NCBI GenBank assembly: GCA_017409825.1
Contig: JAFQRZ010000001.1
Coordinates: 62,001-126,000 of the forward strand
DNA: 64,000 nucleotides
Direction: 5' to 3'
DNA from: Agathobacter sp.
GTDB lineage: Bacteria; Bacillota; Clostridia; Lachnospirales; Lachnospiraceae
The notes beneath the pieces were generated by a model. The model made no database searches. It worked only from the letters and a program-made list of their open reading frames with translations, and had not been told where the DNA came from. Of the stretch, positions 1 to 9,993 are shown in pieces; position 1 is the first letter of the stretch; every line of letters begins with the position of its first letter. Position numbers and translations under genes: made by a program.

Positions 1-1
1 T

Positions 2-1960
<1,959 letters not shown>

Positions 1961-1989
1961 GAATTTATTAAAATAAGGGGAGGTTGATT

Positions 1990-3270
1990 ATGGAAATAAA
2001 AGAGCTTCTTGAACACATAGAACAGGGAAAATTTGATAATAGACTTATTGATATTTATATAGATAGAGAGCGACTTGATTATCAAAGAGAACGTTATATC
2101 AAAGCTATCAAAAAATTTGAACAGCATTATGGTGCAGGAAATGTGCAGATATTTAGCGCACCTGGACGAAGCGAAATTGGAGGAAATCATACAGACCATC
2201 AGCAGGGAGAAGTATTAGCTGCTGCGATAAATCTGGATGCTATTGCTGTTGTAAGGAAACATAAAGAGGATGAGGTTTGTATTATTTCGGGGAATGCTAG
2301 AGAAAACAGAGTAGATTTGAAGGATTTATCTGTAAAAGAGAGTGAATATGGAACAACAAAAGCATTAATTAAGGGCGTGTTGGCAGGTTTTGTGGAGAGA
2401 GAATATTCTATTGGAGGATTTCAAGCATATATCACTAGTGATGTGTTAGTCGGTTCAGGGATGTCTTCTTCTGCAGCGTTTGAAACATTAATAGGAGTTA
2501 TTTTGTCAGGTCTATACAATGACCTTTCTATAACAGATGTGGATATCGCAATTATTGGACAGTATGCAGAAAACAAATACTTTGGAAAACCATGTGGATT
2601 GATGGATCAAATGGCCTGTTCTGTAGGTAGCCTTGTACATATTGATTTTAAGAATCTCAAAGCTCCAGTGATTGAAAAAATATCTTTTGATATGGAGCAG
2701 TTTGGGTACAGTCTATGTATTACAGATACAAAGGGGTCTCATGCGGATTTAACAGACGAGTATGCAGCTGTTCCTGCGGAGATGAAACAGGTAGCGAATT
2801 ATTTTGGGAAGGAAGTCTTAGTAGATGTGACAATGAAGGAGCTTTTATGTGAAATCATGAATATTCGTAAGAATTTGAGTGATCGTTGTGTGCTTCGAGC
2901 ATTGCATTTTTTAAATGAGAATGAACGAGTAAAAAAAGAGGTTGAGGCATTGAAGAAAGAAGACATGAGTACCTTTCTTTCTTTGGTTACATCTTCTGGA
3001 AATTCTTCCTATAAGTATTTACAAAATGTATACACAAACAAAGATGTTGCACATCAGAATGTGTCTTTGGCATTAGCATTGAGTGAGATATTCTTAGATG
3101 GTAAAGGGGCATGTAGAGTACATGGTGGAGGATTTGCTGGTACAATTCAGACGTTTGTAAAAAATGAAGATGTAAATGTATACCAGAAGTATATGGATGA
3201 TGTATTTGGTGCAGGCGCTTGCAATGTACTAAAAATCAGAAAATATGGAGGTATACAGATTGTTGTATAA
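1990..3270 (+). CDS. galK: galactokinase (GHMP family)
   Basis: Phosphorylates galactose to galactose-1-phosphate, the first Leloir step, in the cytoplasm. I start at ATG 1990 because GGGGAGG lies 7 bases upstream; the longer frame from TTG 1984 would begin inside that spacing. About 426 residues. The galactokinase signature appears as PGRSEIGGNHTDH (residues about 58-70), the GHMP ATP loop as VGSGMSSSAA (about 154-163) and the C-terminal motif as HGGGFAGT. The signature replaces the usual Leu-Ile-Gly-Glu with Glu-Ile-Gly-Gly, a variant of clostridial galactokinases. It sits directly behind the beta-galactosidase and is probably co-transcribed with it. Confidence 0.92.
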   Translation: MEIKELLEHIEQGKFDNRLIDIYIDRERLDYQRERYIKAIKKFEQHYGAGNVQIFSAPGRSEIGGNHTDHQQGEVLAAAINLDAIAVVRKHKEDEVCIISGNARENRVDLKDLSVKESEYGTTKALIKGVLAGFVEREYSIGGFQAYITSDVLVGSGMSSSAAFETLIGVILSGLYNDLSITDVDIAIIGQYAENKYFGKPCGLMDQMACSVGSLVHIDFKNLKAPVIEKISFDMEQFGYSLCITDTKGSHADLTDEYAAVPAEMKQVANYFGKEVLVDVTMKELLCEIMNIRKNLSDRCVLRALHFLNENERVKKEVEALKKEDMSTFLSLVTSSGNSSYKYLQNVYTNKDVAHQNVSLALALSEIFLDGKGACRVHGGGFAGTIQTFVKNEDVNVYQKYMDDVFGAGACNVLKIRKYGGIQIVV

Positions 3271-3297
3271 AGGAATGCAAATGAGGTAGTTTAAAAC

Positions 3298-3987
3298 ATG
3301 AATGATTTTTTGTTAATGATGAAAGACTGGTCGTTTTTTAGTATTACGCTTCGATTGGTATTTTCTGTAGTAACCGGTTTTTTTATTGGGATTGATCGTG
3401 CGATGAAACGACGTGGTGCAGGGATTAAAACCCATGTTCTGGTTTGTTTAGGAGCATGTCTAGTGATGATTACAGGACAATTTATTGTATTAAATTATTC
3501 AGGAGATATGGATGTCAGTCGTTTGGGCGCACAGGTTATCAATGGTGTCGGTTTTCTAGGAGTAGGAACGATTATTGTAACTGGTCGTAATCAAGTTAGA
3601 GGATTGACAACTGCTGCTGGTTTATGGGCATGTGCTTGCATCGGATTAGCTATAGGAATTGGATTTGTGGATGGTGCTATAGTGGCTTTACTTCTTGCGA
3701 TGTTTACATTTAAAGTACTGACACGGGTAGATTCTATCGTGCATCATTATGCAAAAATATTTGATTTGTACATTGAGTTTGATTCGAATCAAAGTATTTC
3801 TGAGTTTGTAAATGAAATGCACAAAAAGCAAATTAAAATTAGTAGTTTTGAACTTGGAAAATCTAAAATTCCTGGAGATGGCCCAAATGCATTAATTTGT
3901 ATTGAACTAAAAGAACGAGGACAAAGGGACAAACTCATGCATGAGATACGAAGTATGGAATTTATAAGGTATATAGAGGAATATTAA
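3298..3987 (+). CDS. MgtC/SapB family inner-membrane protein
   Basis: 229 residues. The first about 145 residues hold several membrane helices and the family pattern RLVFSVVTGFFIGIDRA, then GVGFLGVGTII and RGLTTAAGLWACACIGLAIG, all typical of MgtC/SapB proteins. The last about 80 residues form a soluble ACT-like tail. Family members are linked to Mg2+ homeostasis or to control of F-ATPase; no substrate can be assigned here. It follows galK by 27 bp without an obvious promoter or ribosome site of its own beyond GAGG at 3281-3284, so read-through from galK is possible. Confidence 0.85.
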   Translation: MNDFLLMMKDWSFFSITLRLVFSVVTGFFIGIDRAMKRRGAGIKTHVLVCLGACLVMITGQFIVLNYSGDMDVSRLGAQVINGVGFLGVGTIIVTGRNQVRGLTTAAGLWACACIGLAIGIGFVDGAIVALLLAMFTFKVLTRVDSIVHHYAKIFDLYIEFDSNQSISEFVNEMHKKQIKISSFELGKSKIPGDGPNALICIELKERGQRDKLMHEIRSMEFIRYIEEY

Positions 3988-4061
3988 CAGGTATTTTTTT
4001 ATTCCATTATACCTGCAGACATGATACAATAAAGTATAATGTTTTTGAAGGAGAGAAGATC

Positions 4062-4328
4062 ATGTATTTCGTACCAGATGACACACAAATTTGTGGGTAT
4101 TATGAATGTCAGGAATGTGGAGAACGTTTTCTTGATGTAAAAGTAGCACCAAGTATTGTATGTCCATATTGTGGAGAAGAAGTAGATATGGAACTAGGTC
4201 CAGATGAAGATATTCCAGAAATCAAGGAAGATGCGAAACTTCTTAAGGTAATCGAAGGGGAAGAAATTGAAAGAATGGATGGTTTGCTTAGCTTGGCTCG
4301 TACGGGCGGAGATTTTAACTGGATATAG
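4062..4328 (+). CDS. small zinc-ribbon protein
   Basis: 88 residues with two Cys pairs, CQECG and CPYCG, forming a rubredoxin-like zinc ribbon, followed by an acidic linker and the tail ARTGGDFNWI. The ribosome site AAGGAGAG lies 8 bases before ATG 4062, and a TATAAT box is at 4035-4040. Function unknown. The tail recurs almost unchanged in the short gene at 23567-23692, and its first six codons (MYFVPD) recur at 29609, so this looks like a small family that has been copied or broken up within the window. Confidence 0.75.
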   Translation: MYFVPDDTQICGYYECQECGERFLDVKVAPSIVCPYCGEEVDMELGPDEDIPEIKEDAKLLKVIEGEEIERMDGLLSLARTGGDFNWI

Positions 4329-4352
4329 ATTACGATAGATGGGGGAAGTAAT

Positions 4353-4621
4353 ATGAAAGAAGATATCATCTATTTTTTAAGGGGGTAGAAATCCGAACGT
4401 TTTGTATTTGTTCTGTAGTTATTTTTTTCTTGCTGGTACCAATGGTAGATACACCGGAACATACGATTATGAATAAAGTTACTGGAATATTATTGTTTTT
4501 GTTGCCATTGACAGTATTTTTTGTTGAAATGAAGTATAGTGCTATGGCGGTATGTTCGATAGCAACATTTTCAGCAATTCAAGAAGGTTATTATATCAAA
4601 GAAGGACGAGAAATTGTTTAA
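4353..4621 (+). pseudogene. small membrane protein, apparently frameshifted
   Basis: A good ribosome site (GGGGGAAG, 4341-4348) precedes ATG 4353, but that frame stops after 11 codons at 4388. The next frame is open across the stop and continues to 4621, giving two membrane segments (around CSVVIFFLLV and VTGILLFLLPLTVFFVEM). The change of frame falls at an A2G5 run (4379-4385); one extra G would restore a single about 89-residue protein. Either the gene is broken, or there is a sequencing error, or a frameshift is programmed. The alternative, an isolated 63-residue ORF from TTG 4430, has no ribosome site. Its end overlaps the start of the AraC gene. Confidence 0.5.
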
Positions 4622-5357
4622 TATATATGAAGCAGGAAATCATTTATTAGTTTGTGCAGACTATATAGATCCAGTATTGCATAGCCACAGTGCAGCACAT
4701 ATTATGATTTCTTTAGAGAATGAAATAGAGGTAATTTTAGAAAAAGAAAAAATACACTGCAGAGGAATCCTAATCCCATCTGGTATGACACGTACAGCGA
4801 ATACTGGTGAAAACAGGGTGTTAATATTTTTATTTGATAGTACGACCAATATTGCAAAACAGATAAATAAAATATCGGTATTAGATGATGAATTAGTAGA
4901 TGGGGTGTTAAATGCATATCATATTTTTTTGAATGGTGATAAAGCGGCTTCGGACTATAGAAAAGTTGTAACAAGTGTTTATCAATGTGTAGATATGAGA
5001 CAATTAGAGCAGGTGTGTATGGATGAAAGAGTAGAGGCTGCACTAAAATATGTGCGGTCAAATTTGTCGGAGCCACTTACATGTAGTGATGTTGCAAAGC
5101 ATGTTTTCTTATCCGAAGGAAGATTTTCACATTTGTTCAAGGAACAAGCAGGAATGACTTTTGCTGCATATCTTATTTACCAGAGGGTTATGAAAACATA
5201 TGTGGAAATAATCAATGGAAAATCCATAACTGAGGCAGCCATTGAAGCAGGATTTTCAAGTTCGACACATTTTGCCGAAACAAGCAAAAGGCTATTTGGG
5301 TTGTCTGCAAGTGTTATTAGAAAAGATTTGTTTTTCTATAAAATAGCGGAAATATGA
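4614..5357 (+). CDS. AraC family transcriptional regulator
   Basis: 247 residues, TTG start overlapping the upstream ORF end by 8 bases, with GGACGAG at the right distance. The N-terminal part is a cupin-like sensor (HSHSAAHIMISLENE). The C-terminal about 100 residues are the AraC double helix-turn-helix: LTCSDVAKHVFLSEGRFSHLFK and SITEAAIEAGFSSSTHFAETSKRLFG-type segments. A flavodoxin-like gene follows 58 bp downstream on the same strand, a common AraC/flavodoxin pairing, so it may control that gene. The effector is unknown. Confidence 0.88.
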   Translation: MFNIYEAGNHLLVCADYIDPVLHSHSAAHIMISLENEIEVILEKEKIHCRGILIPSGMTRTANTGENRVLIFLFDSTTNIAKQINKISVLDDELVDGVLNAYHIFLNGDKAASDYRKVVTSVYQCVDMRQLEQVCMDERVEAALKYVRSNLSEPLTCSDVAKHVFLSEGRFSHLFKEQAGMTFAAYLIYQRVMKTYVEIINGKSITEAAIEAGFSSSTHFAETSKRLFGLSASVIRKDLFFYKIAEI

Positions 5358-5415
5358 AAGTAATCATCAGCGGTTTGGTGTTAAATTAATCGTAGATTAA
5401 TGGAAAGGAACCGAA

Positions 5416-5865
5416 ATGATGAAAAAAACAGTAATTGTATATGCTTCAAAGCACCATGGTAATACATTTAAATTAATAAAGGCTATTTCTGATAAATATG
5501 AGATAGCAATAATTGATGCTATGAAAGAAACTCATGTTGATCTACAGAAATATGACATAGTAGGATTTGCATCAGGAATAGACTTTGGAAAGTTCTATTT
5601 GGAGATTGAGAATTTTGCAAGAGAAAATTTACCTCTTCAAAAGGAAGTGTTTTTTCTATATACCTGCGCAATGGACCGAGAGGGATTTACGGATTCTATA
5701 AAAGAGATAGCTTTAGAAAAAGATGCCGTTATTTTAGGGGCATATGGATGTAGAGGATATAATACATACGGACCATGGAAATTAATTGGAGGGATGAATA
5801 AGAGTCATCCCACGGAAAATGAAATACAAGAATGTGTTAATTTTTATGAGAAACTACTCATATAG
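5416..5865 (+). CDS. flavodoxin family protein
   Basis: 149 residues, probably an FMN-binding electron carrier or small reductase. The N-terminal VIVYASKHHGNTFKL is the flavodoxin phosphate loop (T/S-x-x-G-N-T). The central YDIVGFASGIDFGKFY and FFLYTCAMDREG match the flavin-binding loops of short flavodoxins. The ribosome site AAGGAAC lies upstream of ATG 5416; a second ATG follows at once (5419). It lies directly behind the AraC regulator and in front of the first copy of the dispersed element. Confidence 0.82.
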   Translation: MMKKTVIVYASKHHGNTFKLIKAISDKYEIAIIDAMKETHVDLQKYDIVGFASGIDFGKFYLEIENFARENLPLQKEVFFLYTCAMDREGFTDSIKEIALEKDAVILGAYGCRGYNTYGPWKLIGGMNKSHPTENEIQECVNFYEKLLI

Positions 5866-6032
5866 TTCTCGTGTCAAGTCTCGACTTGCCATATTTTACA
5901 TGGCTTCCACCGAGAAAGAGTATTAGTTATTCCAAGGATAGCTATCCCTCTTTAGCGTGCCTCCCAGGCTGCTATTAATAATAAGTAGAGCTATCGCTCG
6001 ACTAACAGTTGAGCAAACTTATGTTAAATATC

Positions 6033-6077
6033 AAATCTCCTGCTCAAACCGTAACGGTTAGGGCAGGAGATTTTTTT
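6033..6077 (+). terminator. Rho-independent terminator inside element copy A
   Basis: Arms AAATCTCCTGC and GCAGGAGATTT followed by a run of seven T. It would end transcription from the AraC/flavodoxin side. The same hairpin occurs in copies D and E. Confidence 0.88.
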
Positions 6078-6173
6078 GTGGGCGAAAACGGCAGGAGTCC
6101 ATGTGGGGCATGGAGTTGTGGAGAAAAAGCAATTGAGTTTTCAAGATAAACTTTATTTGGGACGAGGATGAAG

Positions 6174-6201
6174 TTGTTATGTAAGATGGTTGTGGTATAA
6201 T
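6174..6201 (+). promoter_or_regulatory. promoter at the end of element copy A
   Basis: TTGTTA and TATAAT separated by 16 bp. The same box pair with the same spacing and flanks recurs at 14296-14323. It would drive the 6284 gene onward. Confidence 0.65.
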
Positions 6202-6283
6202 TGAGAAAGACAAACTTGAATTTATATATCAATCGATAAAAGAGCGACTAAACAGCAAAATTGAATTTACAGAGGTAATTATA

Positions 6284-6676
6284 ATGAAGAAAACAAACAA
6301 AAATACAAGTATACAAATGGTATTTGGAATGTGCATTTGTGGTTCTATTGGAACTTTTATAGGTGCATCACTTGGTAATTCAGCAATGGGAAGTTCAATG
6401 GGACTATTAGTTGGCATGGTAATAGGTTTTCTTATTGGAACTACGGAAGATAAGAAGGTCAATAATCAAATTAAAGAGAAAGGTTATACTATTAAAGATA
6501 TAAAAAAGAATGAACAGAATGGAGAATTCATAATTACTATTGTGAATAGATTGGGCGAAAAAAATGTTGTTAATGTTCCCAAAGAACAGATGGAAGAAGA
6601 AAACTTTTCAAAGGATGATGTAGTTTATTTAGATGAAGATGGTATGTTAGAACAGGCATACGATAAAGAAGATTAA
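6284..6676 (+). CDS. small glycine-zipper membrane protein, function unknown
   Basis: 130 residues. Residues about 12-53 are a glycine-rich hydrophobic stretch with regularly spaced Gly (SIGTFIGASLG, LLVGMVIGFLIG) that looks like a pair of packed membrane helices. The remaining about 75 residues are charged and soluble. GAGG lies 8 bases before ATG 6284. It is the first gene behind element copy A and its promoter. I do not recognise a family. Confidence 0.6.
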   Translation: MKKTNKNTSIQMVFGMCICGSIGTFIGASLGNSAMGSSMGLLVGMVIGFLIGTTEDKKVNNQIKEKGYTIKDIKKNEQNGEFIITIVNRLGEKNVVNVPKEQMEEENFSKDDVVYLDEDGMLEQAYDKED

Positions 6677-6678
6677 TA

Positions 6679-6721
6679 ACAAATTCCAATTTGTGTAACA
6701 GTTAGAAAAACTGGAATTTGG
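6679..6721. repeat. junction palindrome, copy 1
   Basis: About 43 bp, starting 2 bases after a stop codon. Outer arms CAAATTCCA/TGGAATTTG are perfect and the centre TAAC-A-GTTA is also an inverted repeat. Related copies follow other stop codons at 8336, 14835, 11807 (degenerate) and 20696 (half). Confidence 0.65.
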
Positions 6722-6733
6722 AGGTGAGTTTTA

Positions 6734-7174
6734 ATGCAAGATATAATTGCAAAATTAACAGCAAAAGATGATAAATATGCTTGTGCCATTGCTGATAAAA
6801 TCATATCCGAAAGTAATGATACTGATAAATGGTATGAATTTTTTGATGCGTTTGCGTCCCTGCTTAACCATCCAAAGTCATTAGTAAGAAATCGTGTGTT
6901 GTATATTCTTTCTGCTAATGCACAGTGGGACGATGAAAATCGTTTTGATGCAATAATATCAGATTATCTTTCCCATGTTACGGACGATAAGCCGATTACT
7001 GCGAGACAATGTATAAAGGCTCTTGCACAGGTGGGAGTGGCAAAGCCACAATATATTCCGAGAATATTATCATGTTTTCAAGAAGCCGATTTATCAAAGT
7101 ATAAGGACAGTATGCGTCCGCTGATTGAACGAGATATGATGGAAACTAAAAAAGCATTGATAGAGCAACTTTGA
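6734..7174 (+). CDS. HEAT-repeat-like protein, function unknown
   Basis: 146 residues, almost entirely helical in character, with repeated amphipathic units (SLLNHPKSLVRNRVLYILSANAQW, KPITARQCIKALAQVGVAKP) that resemble HEAT/armadillo repeats. GGAGGTG lies upstream of ATG 6734, directly after the junction palindrome. Similar small clostridial proteins of this kind are uncharacterised. It is probably co-transcribed with the next two genes (22 bp to ATG 7197). Confidence 0.55.
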   Translation: MQDIIAKLTAKDDKYACAIADKIISESNDTDKWYEFFDAFASLLNHPKSLVRNRVLYILSANAQWDDENRFDAIISDYLSHVTDDKPITARQCIKALAQVGVAKPQYIPRILSCFQEADLSKYKDSMRPLIERDMMETKKALIEQL

Positions 7175-7196
7175 AGTTGACAGAGAGGTGATTGCA

Positions 7197-7868
7197 ATGA
7201 GAAAGCAAGCAATTTCATATATCGCAAGAGTTCTTGTACAAAAGATAATAGGTTTTTTATTATATATGATTGGTGCGGGATTTACACTAACCTATGCAGG
7301 AAGTATCTACTTTATTTATCTTTTGGTGGCAACTATTATTATTTCTTTGGTTTTGTTCAAATCAAATGAAGAAACTCTTGCACAAAGAGGCAAAACGGAT
7401 ACTGATTCACCGGTATGGGATAAAGTGCTTTTAACATTATTTTGGTTATTGAATTATTTTGTTGTTTATTGGTTTGCCGGAGTATCCGAAACGGAAGAGC
7501 ATATCACTATGGTATATTGGTGCGGTATCATAATAACTCTTTTTGCAGCATGGTTTTCTACAAAAGCAACTTTAGAAAATACTTTTTTAGAATCCACAGC
7601 AAGAATACAAAGTGATAGAAAGCAAACGGTGTGTATGACAGGACCATATAGAATTGTGAGACACCCTGCATATAGTGGATTGATATTGAATTGCATTGGG
7701 CTGTGTATGATATTTCCTTACTGGAGTGTCTGGGTATGTATGGCGATTACCATTGTGACTATTGTTGTAAGAACTGTATTAGAAGATAAGATGCTTAAAG
7801 ATGGTTTGGATGGATATCTTGAATATACAAATAAAACAAAATATAAATTGATTCCATTTATTTGGTAA
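7197..7868 (+). CDS. isoprenylcysteine carboxyl methyltransferase-like membrane protein
   Basis: 223 residues with about five membrane segments. The conserved C-terminal segment MTGPYRIVRHPAYSGLILN is the hallmark of the ICMT/phospholipid-methyltransferase superfamily, where it forms part of the S-adenosylmethionine site. The substrate in bacteria is usually unknown. ATG 7197 is chosen over GTG 7188 because GAGAGG (7183-7188) is then correctly spaced. Confidence 0.8.
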   Translation: MRKQAISYIARVLVQKIIGFLLYMIGAGFTLTYAGSIYFIYLLVATIIISLVLFKSNEETLAQRGKTDTDSPVWDKVLLTLFWLLNYFVVYWFAGVSETEEHITMVYWCGIIITLFAAWFSTKATLENTFLESTARIQSDRKQTVCMTGPYRIVRHPAYSGLILNCIGLCMIFPYWSVWVCMAITIVTIVVRTVLEDKMLKDGLDGYLEYTNKTKYKLIPFIW

Positions 7869-7904
7869 CAGAAAAGAAAATTTGAAGTTGTGGAGGAAAT
7901 GCAA

Positions 7905-8333
7905 ATGAGAAAAATATCAAAAGAGGTGGAAGCAATAATGCTTGAGCGATTTGGCAAGGATAGTATTATTGCCTTGGCAACTGCTAACGATAATATACCG
8001 TATGTTCGTAGTGTGGATGCGTTTTATGAAGATGGAGCTTTTTATGTTCTTACTCACGGGTTATCAGGTAAAATGAGGCAAATAGAACAAAATTCAACAG
8101 TTGCAATATCTGGCGAATGGTTTACCGCCCAAGGTAACGGTATCAATTTAGGCTATTTTGGAAAAGTAGAAAATTCGCATATTGCAAACAAAATGAAACA
8201 AGTATTCTCTGCATGGATTGATAACGGGCATAACAATTTTGATGACAAAAACACTTGCATCCTTTGTATAAAACTAACAAATGGTATTTTGTTTTCAAAT
8301 GGTACTCGTTATGACGTAGACTTTACAGAATAG
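7905..8333 (+). CDS. pyridoxamine 5'-phosphate oxidase family protein
   Basis: 142 residues. The order IIALATANDNIPYVRSVDAFYEDGAFYVLTH followed by KMRQIEQNSTVAISGEWFTAQGNG matches small FMN-binding split-barrel proteins of the PNPOx-like family. These bind flavin or similar cofactors; a vitamin B6 role is not implied. ATG 7905 lies 9 bases after GGAGG; earlier in-frame starts overlap that site. Last gene of the 6284-8333 cluster. Confidence 0.75.
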   Translation: MRKISKEVEAIMLERFGKDSIIALATANDNIPYVRSVDAFYEDGAFYVLTHGLSGKMRQIEQNSTVAISGEWFTAQGNGINLGYFGKVENSHIANKMKQVFSAWIDNGHNNFDDKNTCILCIKLTNGILFSNGTRYDVDFTE

Positions 8334-8335
8334 TG

Positions 8336-8378
8336 ACAAATTCCAATATGTCTAACAGTTAGAGAAACTTGAATTCTC
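8336..8378. repeat. junction palindrome, copy 2
   Basis: Begins 2 bases after a stop codon. Same layout as copy 1, with centre TCTAAC-A-GTTAGA. Outer arms are weaker here. Confidence 0.6.
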
Positions 8379-8425
8379 ATTTCTGTTAATCCAGCCGAAA
8401 GGCTTGATTATAAATATTATATTTT

Positions 8426-8541
8426 AAGGAGATTGCTGTTTGAGAAAAAACAACACCTTGGAGATTGTAGCGTAACCGGGAGGTTATGAATAACAATCGA
8501 ATCGTAACCTCCCAGCATTGCAGTCAACAATCATCAGGAGG
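8426..8541 (+). promoter_or_regulatory. possible leader peptide and attenuator in front of a GNAT gene
   Basis: AAGGAG (8426-8431) precedes a TTG-started 11-codon frame (8440-8475, MRKNNTLEIVA). Two bases after its stop begins an inverted repeat with perfect 9-bp arms, GGGAGGTTA (8478-8486) and TAACCTCCC (8505-8513). The second arm contains CCTCC, which could also pair with the ribosome site AGGAGG (8536-8541) of the next gene. This resembles translational attenuation. The mechanism and the leader start are inferences. Confidence 0.35.
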
Positions 8542-8549
8542 AAAAATTA

Positions 8550-9176
8550 ATGAATAAAAATGACTATATTATACGTTTAGAAAGAGAAGAAGAATACAGA
8601 GAAGTTGAAAATTTAGTAAGAGAAGCCTTTTGGAATGTGTATCGTCCGGGCTGCTTAGAACATTATGTGCTGAATCAATTAAGAAACGATGAGGCATTTG
8701 TACCTGAACTCGACTTTGTGATGGAGAGGGACGGACAGTTGATTGGGCAAAATATGTTCATGCGTGCAAACATCAAAGCAGATGATGGACGAGATATTCC
8801 TATTATGACAATGGGACCAATCTGCATTACACCAGAGTTGAAAAGACAGGGATTTGGAAAAAAATTGTTGGATTATTCTTTGAATAAAGCAGCGGAACTT
8901 GGTTGTGGAGCGTTGTGCTTTGAAGGTAATATCAACTTTTATGGAAAAAGTGGATTTACATTCGCAAGCGAGTTTGGTATTCGTTATCATGATTTACCTG
9001 AAGATGCAGATGCATCTTTCTTCCTTTGTAAGGAACTGATTCCGGGATATTTAAGTGGAGTGACGGGTGAGTATACACCACCGCAAGGATATTATGTGGA
9101 TGAAGACGAAGCAGAAGAATTTGATAAAGGATTTTCTTATAAAGAGAAACTAAAACTTCCGGGACAACTTTTCTAA
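8550..9176 (+). CDS. GNAT family N-acetyltransferase
   Basis: 208 residues. The acetyl-CoA binding motif A is seen as ITPELKRQGFGKKLLDYSL (Q/R-x-x-G-x-G/K), preceded by the beta strand MTMGPICI. The fold resembles predicted YhbS-like acetyltransferases with an extra C-terminal region (about residues 150-208) containing PGYLSGVTGEYTPP. AGGAGG lies 8 bases before ATG 8550. The acceptor is unknown; small amines or an antibiotic are possible given the neighbourhood. Confidence 0.85.
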   Translation: MNKNDYIIRLEREEEYREVENLVREAFWNVYRPGCLEHYVLNQLRNDEAFVPELDFVMERDGQLIGQNMFMRANIKADDGRDIPIMTMGPICITPELKRQGFGKKLLDYSLNKAAELGCGALCFEGNINFYGKSGFTFASEFGIRYHDLPEDADASFFLCKELIPGYLSGVTGEYTPPQGYYVDEDEAEEFDKGFSYKEKLKLPGQLF

Positions 9177-9189
9177 TTAAACGAGTAAG

Positions 9190-9248
9190 AAGCAGTGTTT
9201 TCATGCGTGATACGAATCGTGTCACGTATGTGACACTGCGTTTCTTTA
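9190..9248 (+). terminator. terminator-like hairpin after the GNAT gene
   Basis: Arms AGCAGTGT and ACACTGC enclosing a second inverted repeat (GTGATACGA/TCGTGTCAC), followed by GTTTCTTT. Confidence 0.6.
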
Positions 9249-9318
9249 TGCTTAGGGAGTCTTTTGCTACTTTGAAATTAGCCGATAGGCAAAACGAAAA
9301 GAGAAAGGACTACGAATA

Positions 9319-9981
9319 ATGAAAGAAAAGGGAAAAAGATTTTTAGGTATAGGAAGTATACTCGTTGTAGGATTTGTTATCTGGACATTATTGATACAAA
9401 GGGTAGATGTGCAGCCTTTGGGAGTAAATGGGACTGATATAGGTTTTGCAACAATTAACTGCTGGTTTCATCAATTAACTGGTGTGCATATGGAAATTTA
9501 TACTATCACAGACTGGTTAGGACTTGTTCCGATTTTTATTTGTATGATATTTGGTGGGATTGGTTGTGTTCAATTGATGAAAGGAAGAAGTTTGTTTAAA
9601 GTGGACTATGATATTATTCTTTTAGGGATATATTACGTTTTAGTAGTTTTTGGGTATCTGATTTTTGAAATGATACCAATCAATTACAGACCAATACTCA
9701 TTGAAGGATTTATGGAGTCGTCTTATCCATCCTCAACTACACTTCTTGTACTTTGCGTAATGCCGACACTTATCGAACAAATAAATCGCAGGTCGAAAAA
9801 TGAAATTGTTAAAAAGGTTATAAAAGCTTTGGTCATTTGTTTTTCTGCTTTTATGGTATTTGGCAGACTGATTTCCGGTGTGCATTGGTTGACGGATATT
9901 GTAGGTTCTATTATGCTCAGTATAGGATTGTTTTGTATTTATAAAGCAGCTGTCTTGTTGTGTTATAAAAGAGAAAATTAA
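9319..9981 (+). CDS. PAP2-like membrane phosphatase family protein
   Basis: 220 residues with about six membrane helices. It keeps the PAP2 phosphatase layout in the right order: an RP pair (NYRPI), SYPSST in place of PSGH, and RLISGVHWLTDIVG matching the SRxxxxxHxxxD motif with Arg, His and Asp present. PSGH has become PSST, so the middle His is missing and activity is uncertain. Likely substrates would be lipid phosphates. Followed after 12 bp by an XRE regulator, probably one operon. Confidence 0.72.
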   Translation: MKEKGKRFLGIGSILVVGFVIWTLLIQRVDVQPLGVNGTDIGFATINCWFHQLTGVHMEIYTITDWLGLVPIFICMIFGGIGCVQLMKGRSLFKVDYDIILLGIYYVLVVFGYLIFEMIPINYRPILIEGFMESSYPSSTTLLVLCVMPTLIEQINRRSKNEIVKKVIKALVICFSAFMVFGRLISGVHWLTDIVGSIMLSIGLFCIYKAAVLLCYKREN

Positions 9982-9993
9982 GGAGGTTCTGCT

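Larger units (their letters stand above)
5877..6202 (+). repeat. dispersed structured element, copy A (full)
   Basis: Noncoding. Reading along +: a hairpin with outer arms TCTCG/CGAGA and inner arms GCCAT/ATGGC (5879-5914), the 12-bp palindrome GGATAGCTATCC, the conserved core CAGGCTGCTATTAATAATAA (from 5965) with palindrome-like ATCGCT, a Rho-independent terminator at 6033-6077, and a promoter TTGTTA-16-TATAAT at 6174-6201. Copies recur at 17556 and 21921 (full) and at 11887 and 14115 (partial). This accounts for most of the 418-bp gap 5866-6283. Confidence 0.8.
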
